Assembly: GCF_000420465.1 (NCBI RefSeq)
Contig: NZ_ATUZ01000011.1
Coordinates: forward strand, 496,001-560,000
Direction of reading: 5' to 3'
DNA: 64,000 nt
Source: Desulfovibrio desulfuricans DSM 642
GTDB lineage: Bacteria; Desulfobacterota; Desulfovibrionia; Desulfovibrionales; Desulfovibrionaceae
Positions within the stretch are counted from its first letter, which is position 1. Each line of letters opens with the position of its first letter. A program made the translations under genes and the position numbers. The notes below the pieces were generated by a model. The model was not told the DNA's origin and did no database searches. It saw only the letters and a program-made list of their open reading frames with translations. Below, one piece after another: positions 26,329 through 35,422 of this stretch.

Positions 26329-28494
26329 ATGATTCGTATTCAGGAAATTCTCGATAAGGTTTCGGCTGGCAACCCGAACGCGGATCTGGAGCTGATCCAG
26401 AAGGCGTATGTGTTTGCCGCCACTGCCCATGCGGGGCAAACCCGCCTTTCGGGCGAGCCGTACCTTTCCCACCCCCTGGCGGTTGCCAGCATTCTGGCGG
26501 GCATGGGTTTTGACGAACCCACCATTGCCGCTGGCCTGCTGCACGACACGGTAGAAGACACCAAGGCCACCATTGAAGAGCTGGACGAAAATTTTGGCGA
26601 AGAAGTGGCCGATATCGTCGACGGCGTTACCAAGATCAGCCAGATCACCTTTGAGAACAAGGAAGAAGCCCAGGCGGAGAATATCCGCAAGATGATCCTG
26701 GCCATGAGCCACGACATGCGGGTTCTTATGGTCAAACTGGCCGACCGCCTGCACAATATGCGCACGCTGGACTTTCAGAAAAGTCACAAACAGAAGCGTA
26801 TTGCCCAGGAAACCATGGATATCTACGCGCCCCTGGCCAACCGCCTGGGTTTGTACGTGATGAAGCGCGACCTGGAAGACCTGAGCTTCAAATACATGCG
26901 CCCCGACATTTACAACCAGATCGATCACTGGCTGGACAATCATCAGGTTGTGGAAAAGCAGATCATCGGCAAGGTTGTGGGCCTGATTCAGGATCTGCTG
27001 GAATCAAACGGCATCACCGGGCAGGTTTACGGGCGCATCAAGCACAAGCACAGCATCTATAAAAAGATGCAGGCCCAGTCCATGACACTGGACGAAATGC
27101 ACGACATCATGGCCTTTCGCGTGCTGGTGCAGGATATCAAGGACTGTTACGCCACGCTGGGGCTTGTGCATTCCCAGTGGAGGCCCGTGCACGGGCGCTT
27201 TAAAGATTACATTTCCATGCCCAAGACCAACGGCTACCAGAGCCTGCACACCACGGTCATCGGGCCTGAAGGCGAGCGTATTGAAATCCAGATACGCACC
27301 GAGGAGATGCACAGGCAGGCCGAACACGGCGTTGCCGCCCACTGGCTGTACAAGGAAAAAGGCCGCGTCAACAGTAAAGACCTAGAGCAGTTTGCATGGC
27401 TGCGCGAAATTTTTGAGCGCCAGAGTGAAGAAACAGATTCCCGCGAGTTCATGCATTCGCTGAAAATGGATCTGTTCAAGGACGAGGTCTACATCTACAC
27501 CCCGGCGGGCGATGTTAAGGAACTGCCCGAAGGCGCTACACCGCTGGACTTTGCCTTTGTGATCCACACCAAGGTGGGCCAGCATTGCAGCGGCGCAAAA
27601 ATCAATGGCCGCCTCATGCCCCTTGGCACGGAGCTGAAAAACGGCGACGTGGTGGAAATCCTCACCGACCCGGCGCGCAATCCCAACCGCGACTGGCTCA
27701 AGATTGTTAAAACCGCCAAGGCGCGCAGCCGTATTCAGCACTATCTGCGCACGGAAGAACGCACCCATGCCGTGACTCTTGGTCGCGAACTGCTGGAAAA
27801 AGAAGGCCGCAAGGTCAGCCTGAATGTGGGCAAGGCCACCAAGGACGGCCACCTGGCCATTGTGGCCCAGGAAATGAATTTTGACAGCGTGGATGATCTG
27901 GTTGCAGCTGTGGGCTATGCCCACACCACGCCGCGCAAGGTGCTCAACAAGCTGTATGCGGTGCTGCACCCCGAGGCCGCCACTGCTGCGGAACCTGCCA
28001 CCCCCACGGTAAAGGAAAGCAAGGAAGCCGCCTCCCGCAAGGGCGAGGGCGTGGGCATTTCCGGCGTGGACGGCGTGCTCATGCGTTTTGCCAAGTGCTG
28101 CAACCCGGTGCCGGGCGATCCCATTATCGGCTACATCAGCCGTGGTCTTGGCATCAGCGTACACCGTGCCGACTGCCCCAATGTTGCCAATATGGAACCG
28201 GAGCGCCTTATTTCCGTGCATTGGGACGGCATGGAAGAAAAGCCCTACGCAGCGGGCATATTCATTATCGCCAAGAACGAACAGGGCGTTCTGGCCAAGG
28301 TTGCCGAGGTCATGGCGCGCAACGGCGTCAACATTATTGGCCTGAACATGGACAATCAGGTGGATGGACGTGCCAGGCTGCGCATTACCGTTGAAGTGCG
28401 CGATGCCACCCAGCTCTACCAGCTTATTGAGGCCATTCGCGTATTGCCGCCCATTTTTGAAGTGGTGCGCGATACTGAGGCCGACGCCACATAA
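26329..28494 (+). CDS. Bifunctional (p)ppGpp synthase/hydrolase (Rel/SpoT)
   Basis: Makes and degrades the stringent-response alarmone. The 721 residues contain an N-terminal HD hydrolase (His72-Asp73 in LLHDTVEDT) and a synthetase domain (GRIKHKHSIYKKM, MPKTNGYQSLHTTV). The diagnostic motif near residue 290 is RFKD, the form found in bifunctional enzymes rather than the EFDD of RelA-only synthases. TGS (VYIYTPAGDVKELPEGATPLDFA), a zinc-finger-like CCNPVPGD region and a C-terminal ACT domain follow. A consensus -35 promoter lies upstream. It is likely the only long Rel of the organism, though that cannot be seen here. Confidence 0.95.
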   Translation: MIRIQEILDKVSAGNPNADLELIQKAYVFAATAHAGQTRLSGEPYLSHPLAVASILAGMGFDEPTIAAGLLHDTVEDTKATIEELDENFGEEVADIVDGVTKISQITFENKEEAQAENIRKMILAMSHDMRVLMVKLADRLHNMRTLDFQKSHKQKRIAQETMDIYAPLANRLGLYVMKRDLEDLSFKYMRPDIYNQIDHWLDNHQVVEKQIIGKVVGLIQDLLESNGITGQVYGRIKHKHSIYKKMQAQSMTLDEMHDIMAFRVLVQDIKDCYATLGLVHSQWRPVHGRFKDYISMPKTNGYQSLHTTVIGPEGERIEIQIRTEEMHRQAEHGVAAHWLYKEKGRVNSKDLEQFAWLREIFERQSEETDSREFMHSLKMDLFKDEVYIYTPAGDVKELPEGATPLDFAFVIHTKVGQHCSGAKINGRLMPLGTELKNGDVVEILTDPARNPNRDWLKIVKTAKARSRIQHYLRTEERTHAVTLGRELLEKEGRKVSLNVGKATKDGHLAIVAQEMNFDSVDDLVAAVGYAHTTPRKVLNKLYAVLHPEAATAAEPATPTVKESKEAASRKGEGVGISGVDGVLMRFAKCCNPVPGDPIIGYISRGLGISVHRADCPNVANMEPERLISVHWDGMEEKPYAAGIFIIAKNEQGVLAKVAEVMARNGVNIIGLNMDNQVDGRARLRITVEVRDATQLYQLIEAIRVLPPIFEVVRDTEADAT

Positions 28495-28515
28495 TACGCA
28501 TTTAAACGCGCTGTA

Positions 28516-28553
28516 AAAAGCCGACTGCTTCTCGCGAGGCAGTCGGCTTTTTT
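28516..28553 (+). terminator. Rho-independent terminator of the rel gene
   Basis: A 13-bp stem AAAAGCCGACTGC/GCAGTCGGCTTTT with further T, 22 bases past the stop. Confidence 0.9.
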
Positions 28554-28559
28554 GGCGGC

Positions 28560-29014
28560 GGGTGGCCACTAGGCGGCATTATTAAAGAAATTGGTTGTAT
28601 ATGGGAACAGCGTTCCCAGTGGCAAATGCCATAGGGGGGCTACAAAGGATTAATATAGAAATGTCAATTTCGATAATTTACACAAAAAATAAATCATTAC
28701 GCGATAATATTTTTCGAGTGCAAAAATATTGTTTATTTGAAAATATTGTAGATATTAAATAATTTATTTGTGAATTAGTTATTGTTATTTAATAAATTTG
28801 CATGGTGTTATTATTCAAAGATGCTGTAATTTATTTTTCAATTATCATTTTTATAATACAAGTTTGATACCTCACTGGCATGCTGCGAAATAAGTAAAAT
28901 ATTGAGTTTCGAAAAATACCCTAAATAAATTTTTTTGTTGTACGTTTTATAGAATATAGTCTAAGCGCATTCGCTATGGTAACCTCTTCAGAGCATCATG
29001 GGTAGGATATAACT
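28560..29014 (+). other. Strongly AT-rich leader region upstream of the chemoreceptor
   Basis: About 455 bases with no gene. From about 28640 to 28980 the composition is very AT-rich, in sharp contrast to the GC-rich surroundings, with many A and T runs. A TATAGAAT/TATAGT cluster near 28949-28963 could be a -10 box. It is probably the promoter and a curved or silencer-bound DNA region for the receptor gene. Confidence 0.6.
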
Positions 29015-30784
29015 ATGCAAAGAATTACGACAATGCAGAAGATGGCAGGCTTGAGTTTGCTCCTGTGCCTGTTCACGGTGATTATTGGCATGTTTGGCGT
29101 CAGCCGCCTGAGCAATCTGGCAACTGACGTTGAGGAACTGAGTTCCATGCACATGAAGGGGCTGGATTTGCTCAGAATGACCAATGTTGAAGTTTTGCGG
29201 ATTATTCGCGAAGAAAAAAATCTTATCATCAGCACCACCGAAGAAGGTAATCGCACCGTCCTGAATAATCTGCAAAAAGAATATGTGGTGCTGGATAAAT
29301 ACAGCAATGAACTGCCGCACTATTTTATGACCGAGACCGCCCGCAAGCTGCTTGCCGAACTGAACGGCCTGCTCAGTGAATGGCGTACAGAACATAACAA
29401 GATTGTTGAACTGGGCAGTACAACAGACCCGGCCATGAATGCAAAGGCGCAGGAACTTTCGTCCACCACCGGGCGGGCTCTGGCGCGAAAGCTGGCTGAT
29501 CTTTTGCACGATATTGGTGAAAAGAAGCTGGAGTTTGCTCAGGAGCTGAGCCGCAAAAGCATGCAGGAGTACGAACGCGCGCGGATGATAACCATTGTGG
29601 GCGTGCTGCTGTCAGTTTTGGTGGGCCTTGGCCTGGGGTATTTTCTTTCGCGCAACATGCTGCGCCAGCTTGGCGACGAGCCGGCCTCACTCTCAGAGCT
29701 TGCCTTGCAGATTGCAGGCGGGGATCTGGAGGCAAAGTTTAATCCTGCACGGCCTGAGATCGGCGTTTTTGGCGCAATGAAGCAGATGGTGGGCACCCTC
29801 AAGGGTAAAATTGCGGAGGCTGATCAAAAGAGCCAGCAGGCCAAAGAAGAATCCGAGCGCGCCCAGAAGGCCACTGCCGATGCGGAAGAAGCACGTCGCC
29901 AGGCCGAGCGCGCCAAGGCCGAGGGCATGCTTCAGGCTGCCCACCAGCTTGAAGGCGTGGTAGAAATCGTAACCTCCGCTTCCGAGGAGCTTTCCGCTCA
30001 GGTTGAGCAGTCGAGCCGTGGCGCGGACGAGCAGTCCGCGCGTGTGCGCGAAACCGCAACCGCCATGGAAGAAATGAACGCCACCGTGCTGGAAGTTGCC
30101 AGAAACGCGCAACAGGCTGCGGATGTCTCAAGCAATGCCAGAAAGCAGGCCATTGAAGGCTCGCAGATAGTGAATGAGGCTGTAAAGGGCATAAGCACCG
30201 TGCACACGCAGTCGCTGGCCCTCAAACAGGATATGGATGCCCTTGGCAAACAGGCTGAGAGCATCGGGCAGGTAATGGGCGTTATTGCCGACATTGCCGA
30301 TCAGACCAACCTGCTTGCGCTTAACGCCGCCATTGAGGCTGCGCGCGCTGGTGATGCTGGCCGTGGCTTTGCCGTGGTGGCGGACGAAGTGCGCAAACTG
30401 GCAGAAAAAACCATGACCGCAACACAGGAAGTGGGCCGAGCCATCAAGGAAATTCAGGAAGGCACAAAGAAAAACATTCAAAGCGTGGAATTCACAGGCG
30501 AATCTATTGAAGCCGCCACAAAGCTCTCCGTGCAGTCGGGCGAATCGCTGAAAAATATTCTTGAGTGTGTGCAGCTTGTTAACGATCAGGTGCAGTCAAT
30601 TGCCACCGCTAGCGAGCAGCAGTCTGCCGCCAGTGAAGAAATCAACCGCTCTGTGGAACAGGTGGCTACAATCTCTGCTGAAACCGCTCAAGCCATGGAG
30701 CAGGCTTCCAGCGCAGTCGCCGATCTTGCGCAGCAGTCGCAAACGCTTCAGCATCTGATTGGCGAGATGAAACGCCAGGGCTAG
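29015..30784 (+). CDS. Methyl-accepting chemotaxis protein (four-helix-bundle sensor)
   Basis: A complete 589-residue chemoreceptor. The first helix is at residues 10-28. An all-helical periplasmic domain of about 150 residues (4HB_MCP type) follows, then a second helix at about 192-212 ([19 protein letters not shown]) and a HAMP with the [11 protein letters not shown] start. A long coiled coil carries the signalling tip [20 protein letters not shown]. The signalling half is close to that of the receptor at the left edge of the window, but the sensor domains differ. It ends KRQG without a CheR-binding pentapeptide. The ATG has AGGA 7 nt upstream. No che genes are nearby. Confidence 0.94.
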   Translation: MQRITTMQKMAGLSLLLCLFTVIIGMFGVSRLSNLATDVEELSSMHMKGLDLLRMTNVEVLRIIREEKNLIISTTEEGNRTVLNNLQKEYVVLDKYSNELPHYFMTETARKLLAELNGLLSEWRTEHNKIVELGSTTDPAMNAKAQELSSTTGRALARKLADLLHDIGEKKLEFAQELSRKSMQEYERARMITIVGVLLSVLVGLGLGYFLSRNMLRQLGDEPASLSELALQIAGGDLEAKFNPARPEIGVFGAMKQMVGTLKGKIAEADQKSQQAKEESERAQKATADAEEARRQAERAKAEGMLQAAHQLEGVVEIVTSASEELSAQVEQSSRGADEQSARVRETATAMEEMNATVLEVARNAQQAADVSSNARKQAIEGSQIVNEAVKGISTVHTQSLALKQDMDALGKQAESIGQVMGVIADIADQTNLLALNAAIEAARAGDAGRGFAVVADEVRKLAEKTMTATQEVGRAIKEIQEGTKKNIQSVEFTGESIEAATKLSVQSGESLKNILECVQLVNDQVQSIATASEQQSAASEEINRSVEQVATISAETAQAMEQASSAVADLAQQSQTLQHLIGEMKRQG

Positions 30785-30810
30785 GCACAATTCCATAAAT
30801 CCAGACCAGT

Positions 30811-30839
30811 AAAAGGCCGTCCAGTTGGACGGCCTTTTT
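30811..30839 (+). terminator. Rho-independent terminator of the chemoreceptor gene
   Basis: AAAAGGCCGTCCA and TGGACGGCCTTTTT form a strong hairpin with five T, 26 bases past the stop. Confidence 0.9.
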
Positions 30840-31070
30840 GTCGTATTTGCATCAAATTCTGCTGGTTATCAGACGAAAGGTTTTTCAAGGTTTCCTTTGG
30901 TGGCTATTATTACTTTTCTGCCTGTCCCGGTATTTTTGTGCACGGTGTCCGCATGTGATTGATCTGCAACAGTGCGAATAGTACTGTATTAAAAAAACTG
31001 ACATGTATTTGCCCGATGGCGGTTAGCCCGCAAAATTTACTTGCAACAAAATGATAATAAAAGGAAAGCC

Positions 31071-32360
31071 ATGAGCGAAAAGGAAATAACGCCTCAAGTG
31101 TCTTTGCGGGAAGCATTTCTTTACTGGTTCAAGCTCGGCTTCATCAATTTTGGCGGGCCTGCCGGGCAGATCGCCATGATGCATAAAAATCTGGTGGATG
31201 GCAGGGCCTGGATCAGCGAAAAGGTTTTTCTGCGGGCGCTCAATTTCTGCATGCTCTTGCCGGGGCCGGAAGCGCATCAACTGGCCGTGTACATAGGCTG
31301 GCGGCTCAACGGCTACTGGGGCGGAACCATTGCCGGGCTGTGCTTTTTGTTCCCCTCGGTTATTCTGATGCTCTTTCTTTCATGGCTGGCAGCCGCCAAG
31401 GGGCAGGTTCCCTTTGTGGCCGGGATTTTTCACGGAATCGCTGCCGCCGTTGTGGCCATTGTGATCGAAGCGCTTATCCGGCTTTCAAAAAAATCACTCA
31501 AGCACCTCGCACTGTATGCCTTTGCTGGCGGCTCGTTTGTATTGGGGCAGTTTCTGGGTGTATCCTTTCCGGTGATTGTTTTGCTGGCAGGTGTGGCAGG
31601 TGTCATTCTTGGCAAATTTCGTCCAGACATTTTTTGCCAGAAAAAGCCGGGAACAAATGAATGCCTGACTGACGCGCCGGAATCTTTCACCAACCTGCCG
31701 CCTTTATCCCATCTTTTCAAGGTGGTGGGGATATTCGCGGTGATCTGGATGGCTGTGATTCTGCCCGTTTTTGCATGGCGGAGCATGGGCGACATACTTT
31801 CCCAGATACCCATATTCTTTACCAAGGCCACCTTTGTGACCTTTGGCGGCGCGTATGCCGTGATTGCCTACATTGTTGAGCACGCGGTCAATTTGGGCTG
31901 GCTTACGGAAACGGAGATGCTGCTGGGTCTTGGCCTTGCGGAAACAACCCCCGGCCCGTTGATCATGGTAACGCAGTTTGTGGGTTTTATCGCCGCATGG
32001 AATCAGCCCGGAGGCCTGACGCCCATGACGGCAGGCATTCTGGGCGGGCTGCTCACCACCTTTACCACGTTTTTGCCGAGTTTTATGTTTATATTTGCCG
32101 GTGCGCCCTACATCGAGGCCATTACGGCCAACAAAAAACTCAATGCCGCGCTGACGGGAATATCCGCTGCTGTTGTGGGCGTTATCCTCAAAATCGGGGT
32201 ATTTTTTGCGTGGAACACCTTTTTCCCGGCAACGGGATTTGATACTTTTGCCGTTGGCGTTGCGCTGGTGTCGCTTGTGGCCTTGGTGCGTTTCAAGCTC
32301 TCCATGCACGCGCTGGTAGGGTTGAGCGGGCTTGCCGGGCTGATCTGGCAGATGCTCTGA
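31071..32360 (+). CDS. chrA: Chromate transporter, two-domain ChrA
   Basis: A 429-residue inner-membrane protein of the CHR family, exporting chromate or a related oxyanion. Both homologous halves are visible. The N half has FKLGFINFGGPAGQIAMM and LNFCMLLPGPEAHQLAVYIG. The C half has FTKATFVTFGGAYAVIAYI and LGLAETTPGPLIMVTQFVGF. The start at 31071 has AAGGA 5 nt upstream, in preference to the frame start at 31041. The rhodanese gene 125 bases downstream is probably co-transcribed. In a sulfate reducer the true substrate could be sulfate or molybdate. Confidence 0.93.
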   Translation: MSEKEITPQVSLREAFLYWFKLGFINFGGPAGQIAMMHKNLVDGRAWISEKVFLRALNFCMLLPGPEAHQLAVYIGWRLNGYWGGTIAGLCFLFPSVILMLFLSWLAAAKGQVPFVAGIFHGIAAAVVAIVIEALIRLSKKSLKHLALYAFAGGSFVLGQFLGVSFPVIVLLAGVAGVILGKFRPDIFCQKKPGTNECLTDAPESFTNLPPLSHLFKVVGIFAVIWMAVILPVFAWRSMGDILSQIPIFFTKATFVTFGGAYAVIAYIVEHAVNLGWLTETEMLLGLGLAETTPGPLIMVTQFVGFIAAWNQPGGLTPMTAGILGGLLTTFTTFLPSFMFIFAGAPYIEAITANKKLNAALTGISAAVVGVILKIGVFFAWNTFFPATGFDTFAVGVALVSLVALVRFKLSMHALVGLSGLAGLIWQML

Positions 32361-32485
32361 TAGCCTTGCTACGATACTTTGGCTGTGCGTTGCTCGTTTC
32401 ATTGCTGGCATGGGGAGCAGTCATGGCGATGCAGTCTTGCCCGCACAGGATTTTTATCCTTAACGTCTGACACGTGGGGGGACGT

Positions 32486-32788
32486 ATGAACGCAACCATT
32501 ACGCCGCAGGAACTCCAGGATATGCTGGCCGCCAATACCGCGACTGTTTGCGATGTGCGCAGGCGGGCTGATTATGAGGCTGACCCGCGCACTATCCCCG
32601 GTGCTGCGTGGCATGACCCGGAGCAGGTGAATGTGTGGGCGGCGCAGCTGCCCAAGGACAAACCCGTAGCCATCTATTGCGTGCGCGGTGGATCAGTAAG
32701 CAAGTCTGTCCAGGCGGCATTGGGGCAGAAAGGTTTTGACGTGCAGTATGTGGAGGGTGGGCTGGCAGCCTGGGATGAAGCCCAGTAG
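32486..32788 (+). CDS. Single-domain rhodanese-like protein
   Basis: A 100-residue sulfurtransferase domain. It starts ITPQELQDMLAANTATVCDVRRRADYE and holds the active-site Cys65 in YCVRGGSVSKS, then QYVEGGLAAW at the end. The active loop CVRGGS has a positive and Gly-rich form compatible with sulfane-sulfur transfer. The ATG at 32486 has a GGGGG stretch upstream. It follows chrA on the same strand. There is no signal peptide, so it is cytoplasmic. Confidence 0.9.
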   Translation: MNATITPQELQDMLAANTATVCDVRRRADYEADPRTIPGAAWHDPEQVNVWAAQLPKDKPVAIYCVRGGSVSKSVQAALGQKGFDVQYVEGGLAAWDEAQ

Positions 32789-32873
32789 CTGAACGCCGCG
32801 TAAAATGGGAGTCCATGCGCAGGCGGCTTTGCATCGCGGTGCGCCGTGCTGCCGCAAAGGAAACGCCGCTTCC

Positions 32874-32901
32874 CTGCGAAGGGAAGCGGCGAAGCCTGCG
32901 C
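32874..32901 (-). terminator. Hairpin downstream of the porin gene
   Basis: CGCCGCTTCCC/GGGAAGCGGCG, an 11-bp stem with a 6-nt loop. On the minus strand GTTTCCTTT follows, 38 bases past the stop. Confidence 0.65.
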
Positions 32902-32939
32902 GCCGGGAAGGGAACGGCGCTTACAAAAGGCTGAGAGGC

Positions 32940-34562
32940 TTAGAAGCTGTACTGGAAGACAACCTGGGCTTTCCAGGCGTCCTGCTTGTCAAAGCTGCCG
33001 TTGCCAGCGCCGTTGTTGTAACTGGCCTTTTTCCATGTGTCCTTGTCGATCATGTTGGCAACGTAGCCGAGTTCCAGATTCACACTCAGGTTTTCGTAGG
33101 CCTGCCATGTGTTGACGAGGTTGAATTCCAGCAGTCCGTCGTTGGTGGTCAGATAGGGACCGTCGCCGCCGTAGCCAGCCTGCCAGGAGGAGGCATCCTT
33201 CATGTATTTGACCATGGAGGTGGCGTTGGTGCCGCCCCAGTAGGCCAGACGGAAAGTGTGGGAGACGTTTTCAATAAAGCTCATGTCTTTCAGCTGTGCG
33301 CCGATGCCCCAGGTGCCGGCATAGCTCATGCTCCAGTCGCAACCATTGGCAACCGGGCTCCACGAAAGGTTGCCGTCGCCGACAAAGGAGGTGAAGTTGC
33401 CCGCGCCAGCAATGGAGGGCATGCGCTCGGAGCCGTTTTTCACGTTGCCGTCGTCACCGCTGGCGTACCAGCCGAAGATGCCGGGAACGCCCCAGTCCAG
33501 CTTGTATTCAACAAGGGCTTTTGCCAGCCAGCCCTGACGCTCGGTGCTGGCGCGCACGCTGTCCACGCCGCGCTTGAGCACATCGTAGTGGCCCATGGCT
33601 TCAGAGTAGCCGTAGTTGATGTCGAATTCGATGTTCAGAGGGTCGAACATGGTGATGGCCACCGGCAGACCCGCCCAGAACACGGAGCCGTATTGCTTGT
33701 TGGTGCTGGAGGAATTGAGGGGATTCAGGCCGTTGGCGTAGTTGAAGCCGGGGTTGGTGCCGGGAATGGTGAGGCCAAGTTTGCCATCGCTGGTTTCCCA
33801 GGGCGAACCGTAGGTTTCGTCATCCAGGCCGCGCAGGGAGTTTTTGCCGCGCATGCCGTACATGGCCCAGGGGGTGACTTCAACACCGTCAAAACTCAGG
33901 GGCATGGAGAGCATGAACAGATCAAGGTTGTCGAGGTAGTTGGTTTTTTCCGTGCTGGAATTGCCATTGCCGTCGACGAACGTACCATTAAAGTTGTCGT
34001 TGACAGGGCGCGCCCACATAAAGGTGAGGCCCACATTTTCGTTGAACTTGTAGTTGGCGGTCAGGGCTGCAACATCGCAGTCCATAATAGCGGAGCCGCC
34101 AGCCACGTTGGGCAGGGCGGCGGCCTGGAGGCCCATGCGCACGCGGGCGTCAGTCTGCGGAATCAGCCAGTCGATGTAGGCGTTTTTAACCTTGACCTGA
34201 TTGTTCCCGTCAGCGCCGAGAGCTGCGCCATCGCCCGATTTGCCCCAATGCTGGTCGCCAATTTCAAAATACACCGTGCCGGACAGAGCCTCGGAGGCCA
34301 CGGCGTCCAACTGGAGGCGGATGCGCTGGGAAGCGCCAAACTGGTCTTCGGTATTGGTTTTGGACTTGGCTCCGTCAGTATCTCTGGTGTTTTTGGTGAG
34401 GACGCCTTCGCCCACGCCAAAACCAACCAGCCATTCGCCCTTGGCCTTGAAGTCAATGGCCTTGGCCCCCCCGGCCACGCCCATCAGCATACCTGCTGCA
34501 AGCAGGGTGACCATGCACACCTTTTTAAAGCGGTTCAGACCATTCCTTTCTCGTGAACTCAT
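32940..34562 (-). CDS. Outer-membrane porin (Desulfovibrio-type beta-barrel)
   Basis: A 540-residue exported protein. A signal peptide (VTLLAAGMLMGVAGGAKA) precedes the mature start IDFKAKGEWLVGFG. The body has alternating aromatic beta-strands and ends FQYSF with the C-terminal Phe required for barrel assembly. It resembles the abundant Desulfovibrio homotrimeric porin family. The ATG at 34562 has GAGGAG 6 nt upstream; the much longer frame to 34925 runs into the preceding gene. It probably provides general diffusion of small anions such as sulfate. Confidence 0.88.
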   Translation of the reverse strand: MSSRERNGLNRFKKVCMVTLLAAGMLMGVAGGAKAIDFKAKGEWLVGFGVGEGVLTKNTRDTDGAKSKTNTEDQFGASQRIRLQLDAVASEALSGTVYFEIGDQHWGKSGDGAALGADGNNQVKVKNAYIDWLIPQTDARVRMGLQAAALPNVAGGSAIMDCDVAALTANYKFNENVGLTFMWARPVNDNFNGTFVDGNGNSSTEKTNYLDNLDLFMLSMPLSFDGVEVTPWAMYGMRGKNSLRGLDDETYGSPWETSDGKLGLTIPGTNPGFNYANGLNPLNSSSTNKQYGSVFWAGLPVAITMFDPLNIEFDINYGYSEAMGHYDVLKRGVDSVRASTERQGWLAKALVEYKLDWGVPGIFGWYASGDDGNVKNGSERMPSIAGAGNFTSFVGDGNLSWSPVANGCDWSMSYAGTWGIGAQLKDMSFIENVSHTFRLAYWGGTNATSMVKYMKDASSWQAGYGGDGPYLTTNDGLLEFNLVNTWQAYENLSVNLELGYVANMIDKDTWKKASYNNGAGNGSFDKQDAWKAQVVFQYSF

Positions 34563-34731
34563 TCCTTTCTCCTCGTAAAGGGTTTGCGCAACGGCCGCAG
34601 ACGCCACGGGCTCTTGCAACGCGCGCGTTATTTTTTCAGAAGACATCCCTGACGGGCTGGCGCTTGGCGTGCAGCCGCCGGGTGATGTCCTTGGCCTAAT
34701 ACGCCCCCATCTGCCGCAAGGGAGGTGGCGA

Positions 34732-35124
34732 TCAGTTTTCCGCGTGGTGGTTCTTGTGGTGGCCGCATTTGCAGTTGGCGCAGTTGCCCTTGCAGACGTG
34801 CTTTTTCTTTTGCTCGATGAGAACGCGATTGCCGGTAACGGCCATGTCAAAGCCGCTCTTGCCCTTGAATACGATACGTTCTGTGCTGAGACCGCCCAGC
34901 AGGAGCGAGGTCTTGAGGGCGTCAACGGCGGAAGGATGTGGGTTGGCTACGTGGCGCACGTCAATGAAAATGCGTTTGCAGTTGGCCTGATTGCACTGAA
35001 GAAGCTCAATAAGCGCAGTGGCCTGGGGAGGATCGAAGCGGGAAGAAACGGAAATGTGGAGGTTGTCGTGGCTGAAACGGTGGCTTAAACCCGTATGATC
35101 GGTAAACACCGGCTGCTGATCCAT
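34732..35124 (-). CDS. STAS-like protein with Cys/His metal-binding tail
   Basis: A 130-residue protein. Residues about 10-100 look like a STAS-type fold (LHISVSSRFDPPQATALIELL, then RIFIDVRHVANPHPSAVDALKTSLLLGG). Members of this fold act as anti-sigma antagonists or binding modules. The last 20 residues are KKKHVCKGNCANCKCGHHKN-type, with four Cys and four His, a probable metal site. The start at 35124 has GGAGA 7 nt upstream. It precedes the porin gene on the same strand. I know no named family with this tail. Confidence 0.7.
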   Translation of the reverse strand: MDQQPVFTDHTGLSHRFSHDNLHISVSSRFDPPQATALIELLQCNQANCKRIFIDVRHVANPHPSAVDALKTSLLLGGLSTERIVFKGKSGFDMAVTGNRVLIEQKKKHVCKGNCANCKCGHHKNHHAEN

Positions 35125-35365
35125 ATTTTTATCTCCGCTTTGCTGAATGTGCATGGCGGTACACTGTCACAGGCAGAGCGGCGTGTCAATAAAAATGAAA
35201 TTACTTTTCAAATTCAAATTATATCATACTGATTTTATTATTAAAAATTGTACAAAAAATTGTATTTTCCCTAACATGCTCAATTGGAAAAGAAAGATTG
35301 CCAATCGATTTTAGGCTGCGCATATGATGGCGCAGGGTTGAACTGATGGTTTTGCCAATAAATAG

Positions 35366-35394
35366 GGGCGGATGCTCCCAAGGAACATCCGCCC
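35366..35394 (-). terminator. Hairpin ending the YhaO/YhaN-like operon
   Basis: GGGCGGATG/CATCCGCCC with an 11-nt loop, 29 bases past the stop at 35423. On the minus strand CTATTTATT follows, so the T-run is weak. Confidence 0.55.
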
Positions 35395-35422
35395 GCTGTG
35401 CAGAAGGAGGATTTGTCAGCGC

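Noticed and set aside
32805-34556. 583-codon open frame on the plus strand
   Set aside because: Antisense to the porin gene. The porin has a signal peptide and C-terminal Phe, while this frame shows no domain.
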